Shown in pieces: positions 35,955 to 47,037 of a DNA stretch of 64,000 bases. The notes under the pieces were generated by a model that worked only from the letters and a program-made list of their open reading frames with translations, was not told the origin of the DNA and ran no database searches. Numbering within the stretch: the stretch's first letter is position 1; the number at the start of each line of letters is the position of its first letter. The translations under genes and the position numbers were made by a program. Origin of the DNA: Panax quinquefolius (lineage: Eukaryota; Streptophyta; Magnoliopsida; Apiales; Araliaceae); assembly GCA_020205615.1 (NCBI GenBank), contig CM035160.1:121673552-121737551 (forward strand). The letters are read 5' to 3'.

Positions 35955-38858
35955 TGTAACGACCCCAAAATTCATACAATTTAAATCTCGACTTCGGTCG
36001 TTAACCATACATTAAATATTTAATTTTACATCATTATTCGATATTAAAAACACTAAAATTGTTGAATATTTAAAATGTTTATACATTTCCTTCTTTCTTG
36101 CCCTAAATCATAACCGTTACATTACATCTCTTTGATTCAATCTTATATCATGAATCGTTACAACAAAATGACTATACAAAGTCTTACATCATAACTAAAT
36201 ATCCATATACATTGGATAACTCAACTTACAATTCAACAACATGTTACGTTCAAAATATGAAATACATTTCTCATAAAACATAAGTAATCTTCGTGAATAT
36301 AGATCTCTATAACTCACTTAGCATATATCTTTACCTTAAAATCTTGACCTGCAAAAGTGGTTATTTGCAAGAGTGAGCTCGACAGCCCAACAAAGTCTAA
36401 CAATTTTCATGCATCACATAGCACATAATAACATGCTAAACATACATATCATAATAATTAAAGTAACATGGCATACATGCTTTTAATTCACATAGCAAAT
36501 ATAAAGATTGAGTTCCTTACTCAATCCTCCTTATTTAACCAAAACAATACAGTCATAAATTGACTTTAACATTTCACGATTTCAACATGTATAACATATC
36601 ATGCAATTTAAAATAGTTCATCAAGTCCACATAACAAATAGGAACCGAAAGACTTGCCTTAATCGTTGTTTACCAATAATAGTTTAACAGCTTACAGTTA
36701 TTTGCACTTCACGTGCCCTACACAATTATATAATCATACACATCAACTATTAGTCATATAACAACACATAGTAATTGTAATGTAAACTCTACTCCATATC
36801 TCATAATCTTTCCTATTAATTAGCACACAATGTTCAATTAGATTGTGTTAACTTTTCGACTTATAACTCACTATATTTCTTCTTAGTCAAACTCGAAGTT
36901 CATTCAAGTGATTAAGTCTTGTTAGGACTACTTATTGGTTTTATATTAAATCCATTCCATGTCTTATAATATTCATTTTAATTGAATTGAAACACTTTTT
37001 AAGTTCATTAACACTTGACACGGCGTTTCGACGTTTAATCGTCACATGCCCGATTTGCCTCTCTTGTGTATGCTTACTATGATTCTATAACTTATCTAAT
37101 ACATTATTTATTAATGTTAAGCATCATTATATTTACTAACATTCATGTTGTATAACTTAGAATAACATCTTTTATCGTCAAGAACTTTACACATGCATAT
37201 ATGTATGCCCGACGCTCCGATTGCCCAGAAAAAACACAAAGAGATCATAAAGATGACCATTTTGCCTACTGTTGCAGACCTCAAATTGACAAACTTAAAA
37301 CTAAAGTTGTAGGTCTACTCGTCCTTGTTCCGGATCATCTTGAATCACCTCAATCGGAGTTCGTATGAGAAAGTTATGGCCATTTTACTACAAGAGGTCA
37401 AACCTGTCAGACTCAGACTACAATTCCCAAAGATTGGGCGCGAGGACTAAGCTAGCCGATGGCGTGCCGGGCTATAAACTTTGGCGCTAGGGCACTTAAT
37501 TTCAGTATTTGGGGTGCGAAATTTCAATATTTGGGGTGCCAAAACTTGCAGAACCCAACCACGGGAGAACATAACAACTAATTTTTGTCTATTTAACACT
37601 GCTAACATCTAAATTAACATGCTAACTTATATAAATTACACATACACACTACCCAACATACATATACTATTTAAACCACTAAACAATAATTTTAGAAAAC
37701 TTAAATCATTAGACGCCTTTGTTTTAAAAACAAAACTCCATTATCGACAGTTATTTAAAGTGAATGAACTTTGTCATACCAATTTGATTCCAAATTTAAT
37801 TACTTTAAACTTTGATTCTCTGTAGTTCATACCCAATTAACCATTCGCAGTTCAATTTCACAATTTTACAATTAACATATACTAATTTTGATATTTCTAC
37901 AAACCACATTCATACGTGAATGTTTACTGTAAAAACTAATTCCTTTTCTTTAACACGTAATTAGCATACAATCTTGTCTATATGTATTAAACTTATAATC
38001 ACATATCTATATATGTTAGTATAACAATTACAAAAACATAGTTTACAAGAATTTTGTAAAAAACCTTATACACAGTGAAAAAAAAGAACACAGAGATATA
38101 ATATAACGTAAAACATATATGAGTATCTAATATTATGGTCATAGACATACCTTGTGTTGTTAAGAAATCTTGTTAAACACTTAGACAGCTTGAAGAACTC
38201 AGCGTTTCTCTAGAATCCCAGCCTTTTCTCTCTTGACTTCCTCTGATAATTCTCTCTAAAACCCTTTGTAACTTTTTTCTATTCTTTTCAAGATAGAGTG
38301 AAGCTACTAAGCGTAAACTAACTCATAAAGGCTAGCCAACGTAAATAATAATAATACACCTACTAATGAACTTATTAAAATAGCAGGTTACCAAACATAT
38401 AACGATAACTTGTATTTATATTTTATTGATTTATTTTATGTATTAATCTATATTATTATAATTTAAAATTCAAAAGAAATCCAAAAGCAATAGGGCTTTG
38501 TTTGGCAAACTAATTCAAAACTACTTTAATTTATTTTAATAACTACTTATAATATAGCTATTTGTCACACTTCTAATTAATTAAGTTTTCATACTTAATT
38601 TAATTAATTCTAATAACAATTCATTGCATAATATAATAATTTATTTAATCATTATAAACTCTCTAACTTAATTATTAAATTAAATTAGATTACTATTTCA
38701 AAATAATTACTTTCCTTAACTCATTAATTATTTATTAAACAAATAATTAACCAAATCAAATCGAATCAATAAAACAAATACTTATTCAACGATAAACTCA
38801 TCCATTAAATATTTAAATAATTCAATAAATATTTAAATAAAAAATTAGGATTGATACA
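35955..38858 (-). repeat. 5' LTR of element B
   Basis: 2.90 kb, plus-strand start TGTAACGACCCC and end GATACA (the partner has GTTACA). It carries a ~460 bp AT-rich segment (about 38268-38731) absent from the 3' LTR. The 68-codon frame at 37619-37825 is a shadow. No gene is seen. Confidence 0.9.
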
Positions 38859-39132
38859 ATACCCATAATTGAAATGAATCAATATGTTCAAAATCTATAA
38901 CTATATTCAAATAGATTGAATATTTAATCATTAAGAATTCTAAAAATTCTTTGATACCAAACTCTTAGGGTTAGTCCACCAATTTAAATAACTATTAGTG
39001 ACTCCCTTTAATCATTTCATAAATTCACATAACCACATAAGGTTTAAATAGACTCACAAAACTAACTCATTAAAAATTAAATCACATATTTAATTAAATA
39101 AGGAGTTTAAAATTCACGGTCATTACAATTTC

Positions 39133-39918
39133 CATGATCCTGCTCCTCCAGTCAGTGTAAATACAAAGCCCCTTGTGGATTTAGAGTCTTTTGTATCCGA
39201 TATCCAGTTTGCATCATAGTATCCTTCAAGTACTACTGGATATCTTGAGTAACGTAATCCAAAGTTTAGAATATATTTTAAATACCTTAAAACTCTTATA
39301 ATCGCTTTCCAGTGATCTTGTCATGAATTACTTGTAAATCTACTCAATTTATTGACAGCTTGTGTTATGTCAGGACGTGTACAATTCATTAAGTACATAA
39401 GACTTCCAATTATTTGTGCATATTTAGGTTGTGATATGTTTTATCCTTTATTTTTAGACAAGTACAAATTTATATCTATTTGTGTTCCCACAAGATTACA
39501 ATCATATTGATTAAATTTCCTGAGTATTTTCTCAATATAGTGTGATTGTGATAATACTAACACATTCGATATTTTCAAAATTTTAATTCCTAATATTACA
39601 TCGGTAACACCCATGTCTTTCATGTCAAATATATTATTTAACATTGTTTTAGAAGTTTTAATGATTTCCTTATTACTACCCATAATGAGCATATCATCTA
39701 CATAAAGACAAATAATGATATACCCTTTCTCAGTGTCCTTGACATATACACATTTGTCACTCTCATTTATTTTGAAACCATTTGATAACATTGAATTATC
39801 AAATTTTTTATGTCATTGTTTAGGTGCTTGTTTTAATCTATAAAGGGACTTCACAAGCCAATAAACTCTCTTTTCTTGTCTTGGAACAATAAACCCTTCT
39901 GGTTGTTATATATAGATT
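39133..39918 (-). pseudogene. copia-1 reverse transcriptase end and RNase H start
   Basis: This minus-strand part of copia pol carries the RT catalytic block CLYVDDMLIMG (frame 39441-39791), then VILGIKILK, YIEKILRKF, IIGSLMYLMNCTRPDI, the RNase H start [16 protein letters not shown], and GSWK at the left edge. An in-frame stop follows SKNKG (about 39440). It is collinear with the RNase H end at 1334-1739 once A is removed, and with 43872-44003 once the Mutator-like element is removed. The RYLKY and LEGY blocks are typical of Tork/Ale-type copia, but I cannot fix the lineage. Confidence 0.92.
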
Positions 39919-40300
39919 GGGATAAATCAACTTTTGAAACCTATACTAGGACACGACTTACAATTTGGTACCCAAAGTGAAAAAATTTACAAATTGATGA
40001 TTGTACTCGAAAAATGTTACACTCCGTTAAACAGTAGGGTTTCATCCTTATTCTGTTTAAAAATTTGACAAGTCAGAAACAAATGATGACATGGCGATGA
40101 CTGGGCAACAAATTTGAATTGATGTGTATTTCCATGTATAAAGTCTGATCAGCAAAAAATGAAGAGATCGATATTTGGGGAAAAAAACTAGGGTTCTACA
40201 CTTCTGTCCTTCTTCTTCTCTCATTCTTCTTGTCTTGATTCTCCATTAATTATTGGTTCCCATACATTTATTAAAGGGTTTTTAGTGTTTAATTGAAAGG

Positions 40301-40741
40301 ATGAGCTCATCTTGGAGTGGAATCGTAAATGAAATCGGGGAAGAAGATTGTAGTTCATGCAACAAAAATGAATGAATTACACTAGAGTTCCCAAGTCGGT
40401 GCCACTGTAGAGCAATGGTGCAAATGTGGGAGGCAAGGAAAGATGGAACAAAACATCGAAGAAGGCGATTCATTGGGTGTATTAATTATCGGGTAAGATT
40501 TTGGAAAGATATTTTTTTTTCTTTTCATATGATTGCTTATGTTAATGGTTGGTATGTTGATGTGTAATAGGACAGGAGAGCTTACTATGATTTCTTTAAA
40601 TGGTACGATCCACCATTTCCTGATAGAGCAAAAGATGTTATTGAAGATTTGACATTAAAGTTGAAGATGAGCAGGGAGATGTTGGATAAATTCAAGAATG
40701 AAAATAATGAGAACACCAAGAATTGGAATGAGTTGGCATAA
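40301..40741 (+). pseudogene. GRF-type zinc-finger gene carried by the MULE
   Basis: Exon 1 is 40301-40492 and exon 2 is 40571-40741, joined in phase 0 by an intron with GTAAG and AATAG ends. The product has a Cys-His-Cys cluster (CHCRAMVQMWEARKDGT), RRRRFIGC and FFKWYD, which match plant GRF zinc-finger proteins of the At4g04775-like type, then a coiled coil (LTLKLKMSREMLDKF). One metal-binding Cys expected before FFKW is absent. A TGA at codon 25 makes it a probable pseudogene. Such genes are common in plant genomes and are often near MULEs; the function is unknown. A run-on after the stop (40742-40806) still reads as coiled coil. Confidence 0.75.
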
Positions 40742-41565
40742 CTTGATTCAGTAAAGACATTGGAGAAGGAGGTTAAAAATCTTAAGAAGATTAATGTCAA
40801 AGCTTAACAAAAGGAATTTTTTATGGTTTCTTTTAATTTGCTCATGGATGTTAGTTGGTTGGTGCTGTTGGTGTTAGAATTTGAATGAATGATGCTCTGT
40901 TTCAATGTATTAGTTAGCTTGATGGTTTATTCTGGTGGTGTTTCAATGTAATAGTTAGTTGGTGTTAGTTGGCTGGTGTTGTTGGTGTTAGAATTTGAAT
41001 GAATGATGTTGTTGTTTCAATGAATGAATAATGTTGTTATTTCAATGAATGAATGATGCTCTGTTTTAATTAATTAATGAATGACATATTGTATCAACTG
41101 TGATGTTGTCATTGTTGGTTCTGGTTGTGGAGGAGGAATTGCAGCTGTAGTCAACTGTGATGTTGTTTCAATGTATTAGTTAGCTAAAAAGAGATGCTTG
41201 GAATATAAACCTGCCATCATTCAATCCAACCATTTCAACAAAAATAACTACCATTAACAATATCCAAGATAAAAATGTCATCATTCAATCCAACCATAAA
41301 AATGAAAACTGAGATTGTCAACATTTCATAAAAATGAATAAAATTGCCATCATTCAATATCCAACCATTTCAATGAACACACTGTCCAAACTTGATATTA
41401 AACAAAGGTCATAAATATTAAACAAAGTTCCTAAAAATAAAATATTGATATCTCATGTTCCTACTGGCTTCCAACTTAATCTCTCATGTTCTCTAATTGA
41501 CTTGACTTATTAAGTGTTTCAGTTGTGCTTGAAGTTGGTGGATTGTTGCTTGATGTAAGTGGGGT
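40742..41565. other. MULE interior, non-coding
   Basis: This holds the 3' region of the GRF gene with repeated GTTGGTGTTAGAATTTGAATG blocks (two diverged copies near 40860-41010), then a stretch with repeated CCATCATTCAATCCAACCAT motifs. I see no gene. Confidence 0.55.
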
Positions 41566-41887
41566 TCAATACATTCTTGTAGCAGGAGGTGTGTTATTTC
41601 TGCTTGATCCATCTTGATATATGATTTCTCCTGGAGTTGGCATCTGCATTTGACATAACCAAGCACAAGTATGGTTACATATGAAAAATGACAAATAAAA
41701 GTAACATAAATACTTAAAATTTATAAAAAGATAACTCACAAAAACTAAGCCAAAGTTGTGTCCATTCATATTATCTATTACAGCTCCCTCAGGACTAACA
41801 TAAACACCAAATCCTGCTGGTACTTTAGCGCGGGTCTTTATCCTCTTAACTTGCAACTTTGGTCTAGTATTAGTTTGTAGATTGTCC
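41566..41887 (-). pseudogene. MuDR-type transposase, C-terminal exons
   Basis: The minus-strand exon 41740-41887 (KTRAKVPAGFGVYVSPEG, NMNGHNFG) is followed by a GTGAGT donor. A TGCAG acceptor leads to exon 41566-41643 (MPTPGEIIYQDGSS) with a stop at 41566-41568. The GFGVYVSPEG motif fits the tail of plant Mutator transposases. This is inference from family memory. The core that should precede it is absent. Confidence 0.55.
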
Positions 41888-42129
41888 TATAAAAGTAAAG
41901 AAAGAAAAGTGTCACAGAAATTAGTAACAGTTATCAAACAAAGAAGTGAATTTGTCCTTCAAATCTAGTTTTATTTGTCCTTCAAATCCAGTTTTATCAA
42001 CTTCATGAAGTTATGATTCAGTTCTACATAAGGTGAGTATCGACGAGAAAACACTAGCACACAGTTGAACATTTTCCTGTGTACATGAGTGTAGATTAGT
42101 CTCATCTTCCTATGGACTTGTATGTACAT

Positions 42130-42725
42130 TAGTCTAATTTTCAACCTCCTTTTCTCCCTCCTGTTGCAACTCATGTAGATCAATACCACCAGCATCATCA
42201 GAATTTCCAACCTCTCTCATTTGTTTAGTATACTCCTTAAAATTTGTTCTTGCATTTTGGTACTCTTCATCGCTACTTAATTGTTCATCATCACCAGTCA
42301 AGTCAACATCAGAGTCCTCAGAACTTTCATCACTAGTGAAGTCACCATTCACATCATTCTTCCCCATTGTTCTCCTCATTTTCATTTTCTTCGAGCTTAG
42401 TAAGTAGATCAAGGTTCTTCAGATAATCAGGGTGATCCTTGTTAAGTTTATGATCTATAAAAACTTCTACAGTAATATCTTTGGCAGAAGCTTTAATAAA
42501 ATCCCTAATCGAATCATCATGATGAATTAATCTAAACCCTTCACCATATTTAAAGAAAACCTTAGCAGTAGTATGGTACCCTAATATATGAGCCATTTGT
42601 TCATTTATATGTGTAGTGCACAAGAAAACGGGATCACTAAGGACAACCTTTTTCAACCCTCCTATATAATGTTCTGTGGGCTCAGTGACAAACTCTCCAC
42701 CATAGTGCACAATTAATGAAATCAT
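42130..42725 (-). pseudogene. MuDR-type transposase, N-terminal part
   Basis: The likely start is at 42723-42725 (MISLIVHYGGEF). The domain continues with EHYIGGLKKV, EQMAHILGYHT and KYGEGFRLI, the PB1-like N-terminal domain of plant MuDR transposases. An acidic stretch follows (SSEDSDVDLTGDDEQLSSDEEYQNAR), equally typical. The first part (frame 42354-42725) and the acidic part (frame 42134-42412) are in different frames, so a frameshift near 42360 breaks the gene. After 42130 the catalytic DDE core and zinc finger are missing. Confidence 0.75.
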
Positions 42726-43769
42726 ATATGTCACTGTAAATAAAACAAAAAAATAACATAGAGTAAGTAATGAGAGATTAAGTAAGCAATCCGACAAAAT
42801 GTAAAGGCTAATTCTTCAAAACAGAAAACTAATATATAAATGAATGATATGAAATCAGTGTATATGATAATGTTAATATATTGTTTGGAAATTGCCAATA
42901 TTTGATGATTTTAATACAAGGACCAGACCAGAACAAGGCTCAAACACACCCCCTACTCTCCTACACCTCTATTCAGTGTTTGGACCCATTTCTAGAATAA
43001 TGTACCGATCAAGAAGGAAGCTAGGTTGCCTGGCATTCTATTCCAAGCAGAATGCACCAATCAATTATGTATTTTAAGATTACAACTTACCTTAATTTAG
43101 GACAATGACATTAATTTGATTCGTAAAAGAAAAGTTCCTTAGAATCATAAGCATTTAAAGAAAGAGAAAGCTCTCCTATTGATATTATGCACACAATAGT
43201 AAATAATTCAACTCATCAAAAACATGATACGCTCAAGGGATTCAAGACATATCATTAATTCAACACAAGAGCACAAACTTTGGGGAAAACGACCACAAAC
43301 ATCTAACAAGGTGGGCATTAACCACATAAAGTAAGCATAAACAAATATTAGGTTCAAAATCGAGTGCACAGAAGAAATCTTTAACACTCAAAATAAGGGT
43401 TTGGGTGCTTACTCAAAATGGGAAACATAGAAGAAAAAATAAGGGTTTGGGTGCTTACTTTTTGTTGTCGAACAAATTTGGGGTTAAATCTTGTCGAATC
43501 CACTGTAAGCCTTGAATCTCTTCGCGTAGACTTCAAAGCGCCTCTCTCTCTGTATTTTGTCTCTGCTGTTGGATCCTTCTATCCCTAACCCTTATTTCTT
43601 CCTCACTTGGTCACGTGAGAAGTATAATTCCCTCCAAAACTGAGGTGTCATGCTCCAATGTACATATCATTATCCACGTTAGATGAGTAAGCCATGTCAG
43701 AATTTTCCATCTACTCCGTTAGTCAATTTTAACGATTATTTCAAAATTGGAAAGTACAAGCACCAGATG
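42726..43769. other. MULE 5' region of the transposase remnant
   Basis: This holds leader or intron sequence and the inner part of the right terminal region. The 61-codon plus-strand frame (42892-43077) is not recognised. I see nothing else. Confidence 0.5.
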
Positions 43770-43871
43770 TCAATATTTTTCGAGTACAATCACCAATTTG
43801 TAACTTTTTTCACTTTGGGTACCAAATTATAAGTCGTGTCCCAGTATTGGTACCAAAAGTTGATTTATCCT

Positions 43872-44003
43872 TTATAGTTTTTTTCTTCTAAATTTCCATT
43901 CAAGAAAACTGTTTTCACATCCATTTGATGTATCTCTAAATTATATATAGCTGCAATGGCTATTAACATCCTAATTGAGGATATTCTTGTCACAGGAGAA
44001 TAA
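43872..44003 (-). pseudogene. copia-1 reverse transcriptase, middle fragment
   Basis: A 132 bp piece of RT between the MULE and the Harbinger element, encoding SSIRMLIAIAAIYNLEIHQM and DVKTVFLNGNLEEK (the catalytic Asp region of RT). It is in frame with the SPVT block from the right side of the Harbinger insertion; TAA at 44001-44003 is the duplicated target. Confidence 0.92.
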
Positions 44004-44355
44004 GGTGGTGTTTGATAAAACTGAGTGTTAAGACCTGAACAGTTTAGACGTCTGAATAATATAGAGTATCTGAATAGAATTGTGTCTGAATAAAAAAATG
44101 TTGTTTGATAATTAATTTTTCTAAAATATCTTAATAACATTATTTTACCATTTTAACCCTTTGAACAGTTTAAACAAAACCTGTTTGATAATCAGAAGGT
44201 CTGAATAGTATTTTAAATACATATTTATAATATTTTGACCACAATATGATAAAATAAAAATGAAAACGTACAAATTAAATTAACTTCAAACATAGTTTCA
44301 TGTCCCAAAAATATCAACATAACATAATAATTCAACCATATAAATTAAATTAACT

Positions 44356-45758
44356 TCAAACAGTTGTTAAGAGTTGAAGTGCAATTTGTTCACGTTGATT
44401 AACCATAAATTCTATGCCTTGATCACCCCATTGTGGTTCATCCTGTCCCTCTTCTTTGCTTCCTTCATTTTGCCCCGCTTCGTCGTTAAACATGTTATCT
44501 TGATCATAATGAGCAAACAATTCATCCTCAATGTTATGTTTCCTTATGAAATTATTGACTGCGAAGCAAGCGATAACTATATCTCTTTGTACTGTAAAAG
44601 GGTAAGGAGCCATCCGTTTCAAAATTGGGAATCTTGCTTTCAACACACCATAAGCACGCTCGATAACATTTCTGAGTTGTGCATGAGCATGGTTGAGTTT
44701 TTCCTCTTTATTCAAAGCTCGTCTGCATCGAAAATCAACTAACCAATACCTTGTATTACGATATGGAGATAAAAATCATCGAGTGTTTATGTATGTAGCT
44801 TCACAAAGATAATATTTATCTGTAATTGAGACAAAAAATAATGATTATTATTAATAACTTGAATGATGAAATTTTATGACAAAAATAAATAATAATTGAA
44901 AATGGTAAAAGAAATTATAATATATACCCGGGGGAGGAAATAGAAAACCAAAAGATGGATCAAATACAACTTCTTTTAGCACTCATGAGTCGTGTGCAAT
45001 GCCTTCCCATCCAGCCCAAACAAATGTGAATATCATGTTAAAATCATATATTCCTAAAACATTTTGATAACATTCACCCCTTCCTCTTCCTCTATAACGC
45101 GTTTGTTGATCAACAGGAACAACTGCATGTACACGAGTACCATCTAATGCACCTATTGTACCATGCATTAAAAAACTTAGAGTTCTCAAAGTATTTTATT
45201 GTATTAAATAAAAGTAAAAAAGAAAAGAATTTGTATGTCACTTACCGAAAATATTTGTCGTAAGTTTTTATGGTTCCCCAGAATATCTGGATTTGGATCA
45301 AATGATGTAGGCATTCTAATTTCTTTTGAAAACTCAATCATCCCATTTAACACCTCATGAAAATATCTATGTATTGTTTGAGTAGAATGTTGAAATCTGC
45401 GTTTTATAACTCTAAAGCGTTCATTATGGCCTATGTTGGTTAAGAAGATTGCCATCTTCTCCTCAACTGTTATGTATCTACTATTGTGTACCCATTTTTT
45501 TTCCTTGAAGTGTTCACATAGATGCACATATGCATCACGAGAAAGATGCATCAATTCTCGACACTGTGTATTTGATCCATTTAACAACTCTAATGTGTAA
45601 GCATGCCCGCTCAATGCCGAAGTATTATCCATAATCCTTGGTATTCTCCTTGAAAATTGTCTTTTCAAATACCAATATATAATCATCAAACATAAAATTT
45701 GATCCTCAATATCCATATTACCTATATTAAACATAACAATTTTAAAATACTCTAACAT
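44356..45758 (-). pseudogene. PIF/Harbinger transposase (HARBI1-like nuclease)
   Basis: The main exon (45204-45758) carries an N-terminal helix-turn-helix-like part: RRIPRIMDNTSALSGHAYT, CRELMHLSRDAYVHLCEHF, HSTQTIHRYFHEVL. The catalytic Asp lies in GALDGTRVHA and the second Asp in WAGWEGIAHDS (44983-45189). The catalytic Glu is in NVIERAYGVLKARFPIL (44356-44715). The Arg codon after HDS in the family is a TGA here, and another stop breaks the exon near 44780. At least two introns are apparent, one with GTAAGT after IFS (about 45240) and one starting GTATAT (about 44930). The enzyme cuts and pastes the element; this copy is inactive. Confidence 0.9.
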
Positions 45759-46147
45759 TTAATAAAAGAAAATTTAAGTCAAAACCAAAATATTCCTAAT
45801 CAAGCAAAATCAAAATCACAATAAATGACATATATTATAAATTTAACGCATACACGTTCAAAAGCATATATAGCAAATATTACATCCATAATTAGTAATA
45901 GCAAATGTCACATCCATAGTTAGCAAATAAGCCCCAACATATTCAAGTTTGTATCCCAAAAATATAATATTAACTAGCCCCAAAGATAAGAAGTTTGTAC
46001 CCAAAAATATCAAATTACCTAGGCCCAAATATATCCACCAACATAATACAAAGTTTGTAATTAACTAATATCCAACAAACTAAACAATGTATCCCAACTT
46101 GCGTGAAACCATCATAACCTAATTTTCAACCTCATTCTCTTTTAGAA

Positions 46148-47037
46148 TCATCCATGTTTCTCTATAGCTTGGTTTCTCACAAAATATTCCAAGAGCCATC
46201 TTGTGTAGTGGATTTTCCACTCCCACCCAAGTTCTTCCAACTTATCTTTGCATTCTTTCACGGAAGGTCCACTATTCTTTTCAACAATAAGCTTCGAGGC
46301 CTTGGACATCTTTTCATCTAGGTTAGTGTTGTAGGTTTGTTTTGATGAACGCCTAGCTTTTTTCTTTGGCCTTTCTCCCTCAAAACTAGGAGCGGAAGCA
46401 TGCGATTGCGTACTGGGAGTTGATGTCTTAAGAGATGGAATAGATGACCCTTGACCTTGTGTGCTAAAAGGAATGTCTTCAAGACTAACAACCTCTAAGT
46501 CCAAAGATGTATCTTTAGTCCTAACTCTTCCACAGCTAGGACCCCAACTATCATGTCTCGTTGCCGCGGTTCCATCAAATAATGCAACACACAGATCGGG
46601 GAAGATTAGAGGTGAGGTCTTCAAAGTTTCTACCATTTTATTTGCCTGTGTTCAAATAGTATGTGTAAGTTCAACATGTTATAACATATTTTTAACATTA
46701 TTACTAATCAACTTAAAAGGTAACAAAATTAAAAGAACACCTTTATCTCTTGTATCCATTCCTCATCTGTAAGGTTGAACCTATTAGTTGACGGGTCATA
46801 CACATTTCCTGTCTTACTTTTAAGTTTTCACCATGCACAATATTTTCCTTGCAAGTAGTCATAATGATTCTTCATTTGTTTTTGATCCACAATCGAGTTG
46901 TTGGTATCTTTTAATATTTCTCTCACCCTTCTCCACGATTGTGGCTTGAGACTTGCACCTTCCCTACCATTTTCCACAACCTCACAAATACGTGCTCCTA
47001 AAAAAGTCTTCACTAATATTTTATTCCTCCAACTCAC
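46148..47037 (-). pseudogene. PIF/Harbinger Myb/SANT-like accessory protein
   Basis: Frame 46828-47037 carries a trihelix-like Myb domain (FLGARICEVVENGREGASL, KPQSWRRVREILK, VDQKQMKNHYDYLQGKY). After an in-frame TGA it continues with NVYDPSTNRFNLTDEEWIQE (about 46750-46827), an intron, and the C-terminal exon 46148-46636 (Ser/Pro-rich, with nuclear-type KKKARRSSK). In PIF/Harbinger systems this protein binds the element ends and brings the transposase into the nucleus. It resembles plant L10-interacting MYB-domain-like proteins. It lies upstream of the transposase in the same direction. Confidence 0.85.

Larger units (their letters stand above)
9182..38858 (-). mobile_element. LTR retrotransposon 'B', large and without coding capacity (LARD-like)
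   Basis: B is a complete LTR element on the minus strand, inserted in solo LTR A. The perfect 5 bp duplication ATACC lies at 9177-9181 and 38859-38863. LTRs are at 9182-11547 (3') and 35955-38858 (5'). The PBS is at 35941-35952 and a polypurine tract adjoins the left LTR. After removing the nested Tekay-like element the internal region is only about 3.2 kb (11548-12347 plus 33578-35954) and holds no gag, protease, RT or integrase motif in any frame. It must have moved using proteins of a relative. The LTR ends (TGT..ACGACCCC form) place it near Ty3/gypsy Tekay-like elements. Confidence 0.85.
1740..39127 (-). mobile_element. Ty3/gypsy solo LTR 'A', interrupted by E and B
   Basis: A is one LTR in minus orientation, made of 1740-4040, about 7993-9181 and 38864-39127, about 3.75 kb in total. 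On the minus strand it begins TGTAATGACCGTGAATT at 39127 and ends GGGGGTGTCACG at 1740; the last base is G rather than the expected A. The 5 bp duplication ATTTC flanks it at 1735-1739 and 39128-39132, and removing A rejoins the copia-1 RNase H frame. A TATA box (CTATAAAT, minus strand) lies near 8383. No second LTR, PBS or coding region is present, so this is a solo LTR left by LTR-LTR recombination. Its ends resemble the Tekay-like and B LTRs. Confidence 0.85.
39919..43871. mobile_element. Mutator-like element (MULE) with long terminal inverted repeats
   Basis: This 3.95 kb DNA transposon sits in the copia-1 RT. The left end GGGATAAATCAACTTTTG is matched by the reverse complement of the right end (AGGATAAATCAACTTTTG), and similarity runs for about 100 bp inward (39919-40020 and 43770-43871). 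The 9 bp flanks, atatagatt (39910-39918) and ttatagttt (43872-43880), agree at 7 of 9 positions, as for an aged Mutator duplication. Inside are a GRF zinc-finger gene (plus strand) and the N- and C-terminal pieces of a MuDR-type transposase (minus strand). The catalytic core is missing, so this copy cannot move itself. Confidence 0.87.

Noticed and set aside
44374..44742. 122-codon plus-strand frame
   Set aside because: Antisense shadow of the Harbinger transposase C-terminal exon.
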